In this document: one piece after another, positions 51,918 through 61,163 of the stretch
Layout of the letters: each line of letters begins with the position of its first letter
How positions within the stretch are numbered: the stretch's first letter is position 1
NCBI GenBank assembly: GCA_965661345.1
Contig: CBFIDK010000001.1
Span: forward strand, 62,001 to 126,000
DNA: 64,000 bases
Source of the DNA: GCA-2862585 sp965661345
GTDB lineage: Bacteria; Bacteroidota; Bacteroidia; Flavobacteriales; UBA7312
Direction of reading: 5' to 3'
Program-made: the position numbers and the translations under genes
Notes under the pieces: generated by a model
Told to the model about the DNA's origin: nothing
Seen by the model: the letters and a program-made list of their open reading frames with translations, nothing else
Databases searched by the model: none

Positions 51918-53641
51918 TGAATAACAAAACGTTTTCTACTAAGTTTATCTCCAGATTTAATAGAGATAAAATATATCCCTTTTTCAAAATGCTCTAGATT
52001 AAATTTTTGTTGAATTTCTGTTGAATGTGATTCAAAAGCCTCTCTGTGAACAACTTGGCCAAAAGCATTAAACACCTCGGCTTGTATTGGAGAAGAATCA
52101 CCAAAATCTGAAATACTAACCGTAAAATTACCGTCATTAGGATTAGGGAAGATGCTAATTGGAAAACTGTTACCATCTCTAACACCAGCGTACCACCAAA
52201 ATACCATAACACTATCCTTAACTAAACAACCATTACTATCGATAGCCTCTAAGTAAATAACAATTTCTGTCCCATAGTTATTGGAAGCTGGGCTATATTC
52301 TATAAAATTAACTATTAAGGCTGAGTCATAATGATGAATAATTGTATCAGCATAATAATATTCATAATAAAAATGGTAGGATTCGAAAGGCTCAATAGTT
52401 GTTAAAAAAACCTCATCATATGAATTCGGTTCAATAAGATGGACACCTTCAATATGGATATTGGCACCTGTTTCTGTGTAAGTAGTATCTCCATTCAATC
52501 CCAATCCCACAGTAATAAAGTTCAGTTCTGGAACAACATAATCCACTTCAACCGCTACTGTATCGGCATAGCATAAGTTATGCGCATAGAAATAAAAAGA
52601 AGTGTCCGACGTCGGAAAAACAAGAAGTTGTTGAGTGGTGTCGCCAGTATTCCAGGCATAAAAATCAGCACCACTTATCTGAGCGTCCAGTACTAAAGTA
52701 TCTTGGTCATGGCAATACACAATGTTATTATCTAAATTAATAATAAGAGAGTCATCATCATATAAGTCAATGGCATAAAAAAGCGTGTCGCTAAATAGTA
52801 GAGAGTCCGTGTGTATCCATGCCTTAAAATTATAGGTGCCCACCTGCGATAAATCCACCGTTTGAGAAAACATAAATTCCAAACTATCTTGAATCGCTAA
52901 ACTTTGATAAAGCGTATCATTTATAAGTATGCTGTCGTTAGTTTGAAGAAATACTACTAGCGTATCTGTTGAATTGGAATAACTGCTATTTATCAATTGA
53001 ATGGTAAGGCTTTCGGTTGAAGATAAAACACATGAACTACTATCCAATTGCAATTGACTTAACTCTACATTGTTCAAGCAAAAGTTTTGCTGAGTATTAA
53101 TTTGCCCATAAGTCGATGAATCAGATTGCCATACAAAACCCGTATCCAAATTGCCCTGAAATTGTAAACTTGTTCCAATAGGGTCTCCATTTTGGAAAAT
53201 GCCAATATCTTCAGAAACTGCTCCAGAAAACGGGCCGTTAGTTGCCGTTATTACGCCTTCATAACTGATAAACTGCACTAACATATTAGTACATAGATTA
53301 TATAAAGCAATGCCGTCTCCTTGAGTTGTCGAGCCATTTTGTATGGAAGACTTTGGGTAAAACAAAAATCCCATACCACAATCACTTTCGGGCATAATGG
53401 TATCTAAACTAATCGTGGCATAATATCCCCCGTCATTACCATTAACAAAATATACTTTATAACAGGATAAATCAGTACCAGACAAAGCAGCGATTTCAAT
53501 ACCCTCCAAGTTATCAGCACCCAAATTATCATAATGGATTTCGTTAATAAAAACCGTGGTAGAGTCGTCTAATAAAAAAGAATTTTGAGAAAAACTTAAA
53601 AAAGGAAAAAGCAGTGCTAGAAGCAAATTTAAACGTTTCAT
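51914..53641 (-). CDS. Type IX secreted protein with lamin-tail-like N-terminus and type A sorting domain
   Basis: 575 residues from the ATG at 53641 (a second ATG two codons upstream gives MPM). Signal peptide MKRLNLLLALLFPFLSFSQ. Residues about 30-180 resemble the lamin-tail-like domain found in secreted nucleases and surface proteins: VFINEIHYDNLGADNLEGIE, MGFLFYPKSSIQNGS, VQFISYEGVI and GTSLQFQGNL. A beta-rich middle (about 190-490) has Ser/Thr/Asp-rich sequence. The last 75 residues are a type A sorting domain (SIFPNPNDGNFTV, VFNAFGQVV, GIYFISIKSGDKLSRKRFVI). It should be exported through the GldKLMN system encoded in this window. There is no catalytic domain I recognise. Confidence 0.88.
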   Translation of the reverse strand: MKRLNLLLALLFPFLSFSQNSFLLDDSTTVFINEIHYDNLGADNLEGIEIAALSGTDLSCYKVYFVNGNDGGYYATISLDTIMPESDCGMGFLFYPKSSIQNGSTTQGDGIALYNLCTNMLVQFISYEGVITATNGPFSGAVSEDIGIFQNGDPIGTSLQFQGNLDTGFVWQSDSSTYGQINTQQNFCLNNVELSQLQLDSSSCVLSSTESLTIQLINSSYSNSTDTLVVFLQTNDSILINDTLYQSLAIQDSLEFMFSQTVDLSQVGTYNFKAWIHTDSLLFSDTLFYAIDLYDDDSLIINLDNNIVYCHDQDTLVLDAQISGADFYAWNTGDTTQQLLVFPTSDTSFYFYAHNLCYADTVAVEVDYVVPELNFITVGLGLNGDTTYTETGANIHIEGVHLIEPNSYDEVFLTTIEPFESYHFYYEYYYADTIIHHYDSALIVNFIEYSPASNNYGTEIVIYLEAIDSNGCLVKDSVMVFWWYAGVRDGNSFPISIFPNPNDGNFTVSISDFGDSSPIQAEVFNAFGQVVHREAFESHSTEIQQKFNLEHFEKGIYFISIKSGDKLSRKRFVIH

Positions 53642-53673
53642 GGGCATAAGAATTTGAAACTAATATAAGAAAA

Positions 53674-54909
53674 TTAGTACACAAATTGAGCGGTTTCGTT
53701 ACTCTTCTGTTCTAATAATAGTGATTTACCTGCAGAAACTCTAGAAATATCATTATCGCTATAGTGTCTAATGGTGCACAATGTAAGTCCATCAATATAC
53801 TTTACCAAGTATCCCGATTCTAGTTCTTTTATCAAGGCTGGCACTTTCTGAATATCATTATCAGTACAAGCAGAAAAACTGACTGCCGTATTTTGCATTA
53901 CGTTTATTCTTAACCCATATTTTGAAAATAAAGCGAAAATATGACTCAAATGGTCTTCAACAATAAAGGATAAGTCTTTGGCAGAAATGGAAATTAATAT
54001 TTGATTTTCTTTAATAATGTAAGAGGGCAAAAAAGGACGCATTTCGGCATCTTCAAAAATAATTGTCCCTTCATTTTCAGGCTTAATAAACGACTTTACT
54101 CGAAGAGGTATGTTTTTTTCTTTTAACGGCTGAATGGTCTTAGGGTGTATAACCTTTGCGCCGAAATAAGCCAACTCAATAGCTTCTGAGAATGATAATT
54201 GATGAAGTAACTGAGCATCATCAAAATAACGCGGGTCAGCATTTAACATGCCGTCAACATCTTTCCAAATTACAACCTCATCGGACTCCAAAACGAATGA
54301 TAATATAGCGGCTGTAAAGTCAGAACCCTCACGACCTAAAGTCGTGGTGAAATTTTCAGAAGTGCAACCAATGAAACCCTGAGTAATATAAATACCTTTT
54401 GGCGAAATGAATTTGCGAATTAATTCAGTTGTTAACTCCCAATCAAGCCTAGCATTTCTAAAAGTATTATCTGTTCTGATAATATCCCTTGCATCAATCC
54501 AGCTGTTTTCATACCCTTTTAAACTCAGAAAAGCACTCACAATTTTAGTAGATAATAACTCACCAACAGAAACGATTTGATCGTATTCATAATCATAAGT
54601 CGAGGTTGGCGCATCTTCAATAGCCCATTCTATTTCGACAAATAAATTATTCACTTCATCATAAATGGAATGATTTTCTGGAAACAGTTCCTTAATAATA
54701 GAGAAATGGTAGTTTTTCACATCATCCAACGAAGGAGATTTGCCATTGACATAATCATTAACGACATCCTCTAGCATATTAGTTATTTTTCCCATTGCAG
54801 AAATAACAATTACCTTATCGTTGTTTTTATCTTCTTTTAGAATTGAAAAGACATTTCGAACACCATTGGCATCTTTGACTGAGGCTCCTCCAAATTTATA
54901 TACCTTCAT
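53674..54909 (-). CDS. Aspartate kinase
   Basis: 411 residues. The kinase domain begins KVYKFGGASVKDANGVRNVF (the KFGGxS nucleotide/aspartate motif), with ISAMGKITNML near 38, FTTTLGREGSDFTAAILSF near 200 and KDVDGMLNADPRYF near 225. The C-terminal part (about 300-400) contains two ACT-like regulatory segments (ILISISAKDLSFI, RINVMQNTAVSFSAC). It phosphorylates aspartate, the first step to lysine, threonine and methionine, and is a stand-alone enzyme, not fused to homoserine dehydrogenase. It lies directly downstream of the GNAT gene with no gap. Allosteric effectors cannot be predicted. Confidence 0.94.
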   Translation of the reverse strand: MKVYKFGGASVKDANGVRNVFSILKEDKNNDKVIVISAMGKITNMLEDVVNDYVNGKSPSLDDVKNYHFSIIKELFPENHSIYDEVNNLFVEIEWAIEDAPTSTYDYEYDQIVSVGELLSTKIVSAFLSLKGYENSWIDARDIIRTDNTFRNARLDWELTTELIRKFISPKGIYITQGFIGCTSENFTTTLGREGSDFTAAILSFVLESDEVVIWKDVDGMLNADPRYFDDAQLLHQLSFSEAIELAYFGAKVIHPKTIQPLKEKNIPLRVKSFIKPENEGTIIFEDAEMRPFLPSYIIKENQILISISAKDLSFIVEDHLSHIFALFSKYGLRINVMQNTAVSFSACTDNDIQKVPALIKELESGYLVKYIDGLTLCTIRHYSDNDISRVSAGKSLLLEQKSNETAQFVY

Positions 54910-55383
54910 TTAGAATGTGAATTTTTTAAGTTGATTATACGTAAGTTTTCCATTATACCAATCTGAACTAATTTCAGAATTATATTTTTTATAAAATCTA
55001 ATAGCATCTTTGTTCCAGTCTAATACCTGCCAAATCATTCCCTTGACATCTAAGGCTTTGGCTATTCTAATGGTCTCTTCAAAAAGCAATGCGCCAATAC
55101 CCTTGTTCCTAAACGATGCCTTAACCACGAAATCTTCTAAAAACAGAAAACGCCCCTTCCAAGTCGAGTACCGAATAAAGTAAAACGATAAACCAATTAT
55201 TTCGCCTTCACTTTCTGCTACAATAAACCAATAATATGGGTGATCACCAAAGCCATCTTTCTCCAAATCTTCTAAGGTAACGGTTACTTCATTGAGCGCT
55301 TTTTCATACTCTGCCAATTCCTTTATCAATTCCAAAACCGAAGGAAGGTCGGATTGAATACCTTTTCTAATTACTACTTCCAT
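54910..55383 (-). CDS. GNAT-family N-acetyltransferase (diamine/SSAT-like)
   Basis: 157 residues of a single GNAT domain. IRKGIQSDLPSVLELIKELA starts it. FLFLEDFVVKASFRNKGIGA near 93 contains the acetyl-CoA loop (RNKGIG). WQVLDWNKDAIRFYKKYNSE near 128 is the closing motif. The LEDFVV and DWN elements resemble spermidine/spermine N-acetyltransferases, so a polyamine or diamine acceptor is likely but not certain. The next gene, aspartate kinase, abuts it. Confidence 0.85.
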   Translation of the reverse strand: MEVVIRKGIQSDLPSVLELIKELAEYEKALNEVTVTLEDLEKDGFGDHPYYWFIVAESEGEIIGLSFYFIRYSTWKGRFLFLEDFVVKASFRNKGIGALLFEETIRIAKALDVKGMIWQVLDWNKDAIRFYKKYNSEISSDWYNGKLTYNQLKKFTF

Positions 55384-55396
55384 ATCGAATAGAGGG

Positions 55397-55404
55397 CAAA
55401 GTTA
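55397..55404 (-). promoter_or_regulatory. Candidate -7 box for the GNAT-aspartate kinase genes
   Basis: Minus strand TAACTTTG followed by C, an exact TAnnTTTG match, 14 bases from the GNAT ATG. The transcript would have a very short leader. No -33 match seen. Confidence 0.3.
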
Positions 55405-55466
55405 ATTATTTTTGAGTGCTATTTTTTATTTAAAAATTCGATATTTGCTAAATATTTAAAGTTGAA

Positions 55467-56465
55467 ATGAGCAAAATCACAACACTAGCAGAATTTATTA
55501 CCGAGCAACAAATCTTAAAACCTGAAGCTACTGGAAATCTTACGCGCTTGTTGTACGACATTTCAATAGCCGCCAAAATTGTAAATAGAGAAATAAACAA
55601 AGCTGGCCTTGTAGATATACTTGGTGAAATTGGCGATGAAAACGTTCAGGGTGAGTCAGTAAAAAAGTTGGATATTTATGCCAACGACGCTTTTATTTCC
55701 TCTTTGAATGCCGGTGGACAATGCGCCGCAATTGCCTCAGAAGAAAATGAAGATATCATTGTATTAGATGGTGCTAATGCTGAAAAAGGGAGGTACCTTG
55801 TTTGCATGGATCCTCTTGACGGCTCATCAAATATAGATGTGAATGTGTCAGTAGGGACAATTTTCTCCGTTTTAAAAAGAAAAGAAACAAACGTAAAAGT
55901 TACTGAAAAAGAATTTTTTGTTGCAGGAACCGAACAAGTAGCTGCTGGATATGTTATTTATGGCTCATCTACCATGTTGGTGTATACCACAGGTAATGGT
56001 GTAAATGGTTTTACGCTTGATCCCTCTATCGGCGAGTTTTGCCTCTCCCACCCTAACATTAAAACGCCTTTGAATGGAGAAATTTTCTCTATCAATGAAG
56101 CTAACGAAAAGGTTATGCCCGAAGGCGTTAGAAAATACGCTCAATTCTGTCACGAAACTAAAGACGGTAAACGAACACATACAGCCCGTTTCATGGGCTC
56201 CTTAGTTGCTGACTTTCATAGAAATATGCTTAAAGGCGGCATCTACATTTATCCAAACACTAATGCCGCTCCTCTTGGAAGGCTCCGTCTTTTATACGAA
56301 TGCTCTCCCCTAGCATGGATTATCGAAGAAGCTGGCGGAAAAGCATCAGACGGCTTTAAGAGAATATTGGATATTGAGGCAAGCGATTTACACCAAAGAG
56401 TACCATTCTTCATTGGCTCTACTGAAATGGTTGAGAAGGCCGAAAAATTCATGCAGGATAATTGA
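55467..56465 (+). CDS. fbp: Fructose-1,6-bisphosphatase class I
   Basis: 332 residues. The metal-binding core is MDPLDGSSNIDVNVSVGTIF near 113. ASEENEDIIVLDGANAEKG precedes it and contributes metal ligands. YIYPNTNAAPLGRLRLLYEC near 265 binds the substrate phosphate, and LAWIIEEAGGKASDG follows. It hydrolyses fructose-1,6-bisphosphate in gluconeogenesis. The stop codon overlaps the TTG start of mfd, so the two genes are co-translated. Length and residues are normal. Confidence 0.96.
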   Translation: MSKITTLAEFITEQQILKPEATGNLTRLLYDISIAAKIVNREINKAGLVDILGEIGDENVQGESVKKLDIYANDAFISSLNAGGQCAAIASEENEDIIVLDGANAEKGRYLVCMDPLDGSSNIDVNVSVGTIFSVLKRKETNVKVTEKEFFVAGTEQVAAGYVIYGSSTMLVYTTGNGVNGFTLDPSIGEFCLSHPNIKTPLNGEIFSINEANEKVMPEGVRKYAQFCHETKDGKRTHTARFMGSLVADFHRNMLKGGIYIYPNTNAAPLGRLRLLYECSPLAWIIEEAGGKASDGFKRILDIEASDLHQRVPFFIGSTEMVEKAEKFMQDN

Positions 56466-59400
56466 AATCATCAGACCTAAAAGACGTTTATAAAAACCAC
56501 CCGTGTTTTACATCCATTACTAAGTGTTTTGAAAAAAATGCTTCAGCAAAATTTCACGTTAAAAATTTAATCGGTGCTCAAAGTGCACTAATAGCCTCTC
56601 AAAGTGTCAAATCGGTTAGGCGTCCTCAATTTTTTATTTTAAACGACAAAGAAGAAGCCGCCTACTTCCTCAATGATCTTGAAACATTACTTCAAAAAAA
56701 AGTGCTGTTTTATCCAAGCTCATACAGAAGACCCTATCAACTTGAAGAAACGGATAATGCCAACATTCTTTTAAGGACCGAAGTATTAAACAGTCTTAAC
56801 CACAAAAACTTACCGATAATAGTAAGTTATCCTGAAGCTATTTTTGAAAAGGTAATCAGTCAAGAACAGCTTAAAAACAATTCACTAGACATACAAACAA
56901 ACGATAGCATTTCAATTGATTTCTTAAACGATTGCCTACAAGAATATCATTTCGAAATGGTCGATTTTGTAATTGAGCCTGGGCAATATTCTATAAGAGG
57001 TGGCATCGTAGATATTTTTTCTTTTTCGAATGAGCTACCCTACAGAATTGAGTTCTTTGACGAAGAGGTTGAAAGCATCAGAACCTTTGATATTAACAGC
57101 CAACGCTCAAAGGAAAAACAAAAAAAAATTAGCATTGTCCCTCGTTTTCCAGTATTTAGCGATAATTCACAAGAAAGTATTTTAGAGTTTCTTCCCAAGA
57201 ATTCAAAAATATGGATTATTGATACGGAAGCAACCCAAGCAAAATTGAATGATTTCTTCGAAAAGGCTAATACGCATTTCCAAAGCATCAAAGAAAATAC
57301 CATCAAACACATTGAGCCTGAAAAATTATTTTTAGATGGTGATAATTTCATCAGACAACTGCATGGCTTTGGAGTAGTGGAATTTGGCAATCAATTTTTC
57401 TTTAAAGCAGACGATTCTTACGAATTTCGTTCTTCGCCTCAACCGGTTTTTAATAAACAGTTTGATTTACTAATCGACGATTTAGAAGACTCCCATACCA
57501 AAGGATATAGCAACTTTATTCTGTGTTCTGGCAAAGAACAAATAAATCGATTCGATAGCATCATAAAAGATTTTGAAAAAGAAGTCCATTTTACGCCCAT
57601 ACTTCTAAGTCTTAGTAAAGGATTTATCGACCATCAAGAAAAAATATGTTTCTACACAGATCATCAAATTTTCGAGCGATATCATAAATTTCATCTAAAG
57701 ACAAGTTTCGCCAATAATAATGCCATTACACTTCAGCAACTAAGCAACTTGCAACCTGGAGATTACGTGACACACATTGACCACGGTATTGGGAAATTTG
57801 CTGGATTACACACCATTGATATAAATAATAAAAAACAAGAAGCTATAAAGCTAATTTATAAAGATAATGACACCTTATTCATAAGTATTCATTCCTTACA
57901 TAAAATTGCAAAATACAGCGGTAAAGATGGTGCAGAACCCAAAACAAACAAACTTGGATCAGGAGCTTGGCAAAAAACTAAAGCCAAAACAAAAAGTAGG
58001 GTAAAAACAATTGCCTACGACCTCATACAACTATATGCCAAACGTAAAGAACAAAAAGGATTTGAATTCTCTCCTGATAGCTTTTTACAACATGAACTCG
58101 AAGCTTCCTTTATGTTTGAAGATACACCTGACCAATTCAAGGCTACGCAGGATATCAAAAGGGACATGGAACACAGCATGCCAATGGACAGACTAATTTG
58201 TGGAGATGTAGGGTTTGGAAAAACGGAAGTTGCAATACGAGCAGCCTTCAAAGCAGTTGCAGATAACAAACAAGTAGCCGTACTAGTACCAACTACTATT
58301 CTAGCTATGCAACATGCTAAAACATTCAAAAAAAGATTGAAAGGCTTGCCCTGTAAAGTTGATTATATAAATCGATTTAGAACCGCTAAAGAGCTAAGAG
58401 AAACTTTGAAAGCAACAGCAAATGGTGAAGTTGATATCTTAATCGGTACGCACAGAATTGTTGGAAAAGATGTCTCCTTCAGCGATTTAGGATTGCTCAT
58501 TATTGATGAAGAACAAAAATTTGGAGTTGGGGTAAAAGACAAATTAAAAACGTTCAAAGCTAATGTGGATACCTTAACGCTCACAGCTACACCTATACCC
58601 AGAACGCTGCAGTTTTCACTGATGGGAGCCAGAGACCTATCTGTTATCAATACGCCACCACCGAATAGGTATCCCGTAGAAACTGAAATTTGCACCTTTG
58701 ATGAAGAAACCATTAGAGATGCCATTAGTTATGAAATTTCAAGAGGTGGCCAAGTCTATTTTGTTCATAATAGAATTGAAAACATAAAAGAAGTTGCTGG
58801 GCTAATTCAACGCCTTTGTCCTGACGCGAAAATTGGTATTGGGCATGGGCAAATGGATGGAAAGAAATTAGAAAGCCTCATGATTTCGTTTATGGAAAAT
58901 GAGTTTGATATTTTAGTTTCAACAACAATTATTGAAAATGGACTAGACATTCCAAATGCCAACACAATCATTATCAACAATGCCAATAACTTTGGACTAA
59001 GCGACCTTCATCAAATGCGTGGTCGTGTGGGAAGGTCCAACAAGAAATCATTCTGCTACCTCATCTCACCGCCAAATTATTCGCTAACAGCAGATGCCAG
59101 AAAACGACTGAACGCACTAGAGCAATTTTCAGAACTAGGTAGTGGATTTAACATTGCTATGCGTGACCTAGACATCAGAGGAGCGGGTGATTTATTGGGT
59201 GCTGAACAAAGTGGATTTATCAGTGACATAGGTTTTGAAATGTACCAAAAAATACTTGATGAAGCTATTTCAGAACTAAAGGAAGAAGAATTTAAGGAAC
59301 TGTACGCTGACGAAAATAACAACGACTCTTTCGTTGATGATTGTCAATTGGATACCGATATGGAAATATTGATTCCAAACAATTATGTAAACAGTATAAG

Positions 59401-59779
59401 TGAAAGACTAAATCTTTACAATGAACTCGGAAGCTTTGAAACAGAAGAGGATTTAGTAGAGTTTGAGGCTAAATTGTCCGATAGATTTGGACCAATTCCT
59501 GCCGAAGTAAACGAGTTAATTAAATCAGTAAAATTAAGGTGGTTAGCAAAGCAAATAGGTTTCCAAAGGCTTTCATTAAAAAACACTAACATGACTGGTT
59601 ATTTTCCGCCACAAGACAGCCCCTACTTCCAATCTTCTCAATTTGGAAAAATACTTGATTACCTAAAAAATAATCATCAAAACTGTGAAATGAAAGAGCT
59701 CAAAGGAAAACTAATCTTTAGAGTGAAAAACGTACTCAGTATTCAAGAGGCGATATTATCGTGTGAGAAGCTAAAATAA
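56462..59779 (+). CDS. mfd: Transcription-repair coupling factor Mfd
   Basis: 1105 residues from a TTG start at 56462 that overlaps the fbp stop. The UvrB-like N-terminal module spans about 1-300, with PSSYRRPYQLEETDNANILL and GQYSIRGGIVDIFSFSNELP. The RNA-polymerase-binding CarD-like domain is near 430-500 (LQPGDYVTHIDHGIGKFAGL). The helicase motor has Walker A CGDVGFGKTEVAIRAAF near 580, DEEQ near 680, TATPIPRTLQ and a QMRGRVGRSNKKSF motif near 860. The C-terminal TRCF domain contains the repressing region. It moves stalled RNA polymerase off damaged DNA. Confidence 0.97.
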   Translation: MKSSDLKDVYKNHPCFTSITKCFEKNASAKFHVKNLIGAQSALIASQSVKSVRRPQFFILNDKEEAAYFLNDLETLLQKKVLFYPSSYRRPYQLEETDNANILLRTEVLNSLNHKNLPIIVSYPEAIFEKVISQEQLKNNSLDIQTNDSISIDFLNDCLQEYHFEMVDFVIEPGQYSIRGGIVDIFSFSNELPYRIEFFDEEVESIRTFDINSQRSKEKQKKISIVPRFPVFSDNSQESILEFLPKNSKIWIIDTEATQAKLNDFFEKANTHFQSIKENTIKHIEPEKLFLDGDNFIRQLHGFGVVEFGNQFFFKADDSYEFRSSPQPVFNKQFDLLIDDLEDSHTKGYSNFILCSGKEQINRFDSIIKDFEKEVHFTPILLSLSKGFIDHQEKICFYTDHQIFERYHKFHLKTSFANNNAITLQQLSNLQPGDYVTHIDHGIGKFAGLHTIDINNKKQEAIKLIYKDNDTLFISIHSLHKIAKYSGKDGAEPKTNKLGSGAWQKTKAKTKSRVKTIAYDLIQLYAKRKEQKGFEFSPDSFLQHELEASFMFEDTPDQFKATQDIKRDMEHSMPMDRLICGDVGFGKTEVAIRAAFKAVADNKQVAVLVPTTILAMQHAKTFKKRLKGLPCKVDYINRFRTAKELRETLKATANGEVDILIGTHRIVGKDVSFSDLGLLIIDEEQKFGVGVKDKLKTFKANVDTLTLTATPIPRTLQFSLMGARDLSVINTPPPNRYPVETEICTFDEETIRDAISYEISRGGQVYFVHNRIENIKEVAGLIQRLCPDAKIGIGHGQMDGKKLESLMISFMENEFDILVSTTIIENGLDIPNANTIIINNANNFGLSDLHQMRGRVGRSNKKSFCYLISPPNYSLTADARKRLNALEQFSELGSGFNIAMRDLDIRGAGDLLGAEQSGFISDIGFEMYQKILDEAISELKEEEFKELYADENNNDSFVDDCQLDTDMEILIPNNYVNSISERLNLYNELGSFETEEDLVEFEAKLSDRFGPIPAEVNELIKSVKLRWLAKQIGFQRLSLKNTNMTGYFPPQDSPYFQSSQFGKILDYLKNNHQNCEMKELKGKLIFRVKNVLSIQEAILSCEKLK

Positions 59780-59789
59780 AGTTAAAAGA

Positions 59790-61031
59790 CTATCGTCTTA
59801 TCGCCTCTACAGGGTCAAGCTTTGAAGCCGATAAGGCTGGCACGATACCCGAAACAATTCCAATTATAGCGGATACAGATAAGCCCAAAAGAATATTTTC
59901 AATTGACAATTCTATTCCAAAATCTGAAAAGTTATTTATAACTAAAGTCAGTGCAAAAACTAGCAATAGACCTAATATACCGCCAATTAAACACAAAAAA
60001 ACAGACTCAAACAAGAACTGATATAAGATAAAAGAATTCTTTGCCCCGAGAGATTTTTGTATGCCAATTAGCTTGGTACGTTCTTTTACTGAAACGAACA
60101 TTATGTTTGCTATTCCAAAACCCCCAACTAAAATAGAGAAGCCTCCAATAATCCATCCTGCTAATCCGATTACAGAAAAAAGTCCATCTAATTGATTACT
60201 AATCAAACTAATTTCATTCATGGCAAAATTATTAGGCATGGTTGGCTTCAATCTTCTTATTGACCTCATAATTCCAGAAAGTTCATCTTTCATTTCGTCA
60301 TTAGAAACGCCTAATTTGGCCTTGGCTATGATTGTTGGATTGCTACGCCTTTTATTCATCAGGCGCTGACCAAAAGTTACAGGCACCACTGCACTATTGT
60401 CCAATGAATTTCCAGTTATATCTTCGCCCTCAGGTGAAAATACGCCAATGACAATGGCCTTTTCTCCTCTGATTTTTATGTTTTCTCCAAAGCAATCATA
60501 GTTATTGAATAACGCTCTAGCTACTTTACTGCCTAAAATAACCTGATTTTTTCCACTTTCAATTTCTTGCTCGGTAAAATACCGCCCACTAATTAAATCA
60601 AAGCTTCTTATATCTTTCCAATCATAAGAAACAGCTGAAACATCAACTCCTTCAATGCTGTTGTTGCCAAACTTTAACGTTCGGTTAGCACTATTCATAA
60701 ACGCGATTGCTTGAGATTTTTGAGATTTTGAAGAAAGCTTTCGCATCTCAGAAATTTCAACCTCCGGTCTACTCATAAAATCCCACCATTTATACTCTCC
60801 ACCATCAGATGAACCCCAAGGCCATTTCTGAATGTACAAAACATCACTGCCCAATTTATTAATGCTATCCCTCACATTTTTCTCTAAAGAATCAACAATA
60901 GTAAAAACCGTTATTACGGCTAAAATTCCAATAGTTACACCTAGTAAAGACAAAAAAGTACGTAACTTATTATTTACAATGGCATGCCAGGCAAACCGTA
61001 AACTTTCAGAAAATAATCGTAATAAAATCAT
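59790..61031 (-). CDS. ABC transporter permease (MacB/FtsX family)
   Basis: 413 residues from the ATG at 61031 (MILLRLFSESLRFAWHAIVN). A longer frame to 61088 adds 19 residues without support. There is one membrane helix near residues 25-45 (LSLLGVTIGILAVITVFTIV), then a large periplasmic MacB-like domain (to about 280), then three helices (about 285-395, with GGFGIANIMFVSVKERTKLI and LFLGLLLVF-type stretches) and the end DPVEAIRR. This is the permease type of lipoprotein or macrolide exporters. No ATPase gene is near it. It is convergent with mfd with only 10 bases between stops. Confidence 0.9.
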   Translation of the reverse strand: MILLRLFSESLRFAWHAIVNNKLRTFLSLLGVTIGILAVITVFTIVDSLEKNVRDSINKLGSDVLYIQKWPWGSSDGGEYKWWDFMSRPEVEISEMRKLSSKSQKSQAIAFMNSANRTLKFGNNSIEGVDVSAVSYDWKDIRSFDLISGRYFTEQEIESGKNQVILGSKVARALFNNYDCFGENIKIRGEKAIVIGVFSPEGEDITGNSLDNSAVVPVTFGQRLMNKRRSNPTIIAKAKLGVSNDEMKDELSGIMRSIRRLKPTMPNNFAMNEISLISNQLDGLFSVIGLAGWIIGGFSILVGGFGIANIMFVSVKERTKLIGIQKSLGAKNSFILYQFLFESVFLCLIGGILGLLLVFALTLVINNFSDFGIELSIENILLGLSVSAIIGIVSGIVPALSASKLDPVEAIRR

Positions 61032-61111
61032 GTGTGAAAATAGGTGCTCAAAGATAATTAAAATAGTCTTAACGAAAGTTATTAACAAAGACTAAAAACC
61101 TTTAAATAGTG

Positions 61112-61143
61112 GTTGATTGTAAGATAGTAATTAGGTAATATTG
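61112..61143 (+). promoter_or_regulatory. Candidate purH promoter
   Basis: GTTG (61112-61115), 20 bases, then TAATATTG (61136-61143), followed by CAG. The -7 box has one mismatch to TAnnTTTG. It lies 20 bases before the purH ATG. Confidence 0.35.
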
Positions 61144-61163
61144 CAGTATAACTGTCAAATTTC

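Noticed and set aside
55440..55447. Promoter -7 box for fbp (GATATTTG)
   Set aside because: One mismatch in the key TA and a 25-base spacing from the nearest TTTG. Too weak to list.
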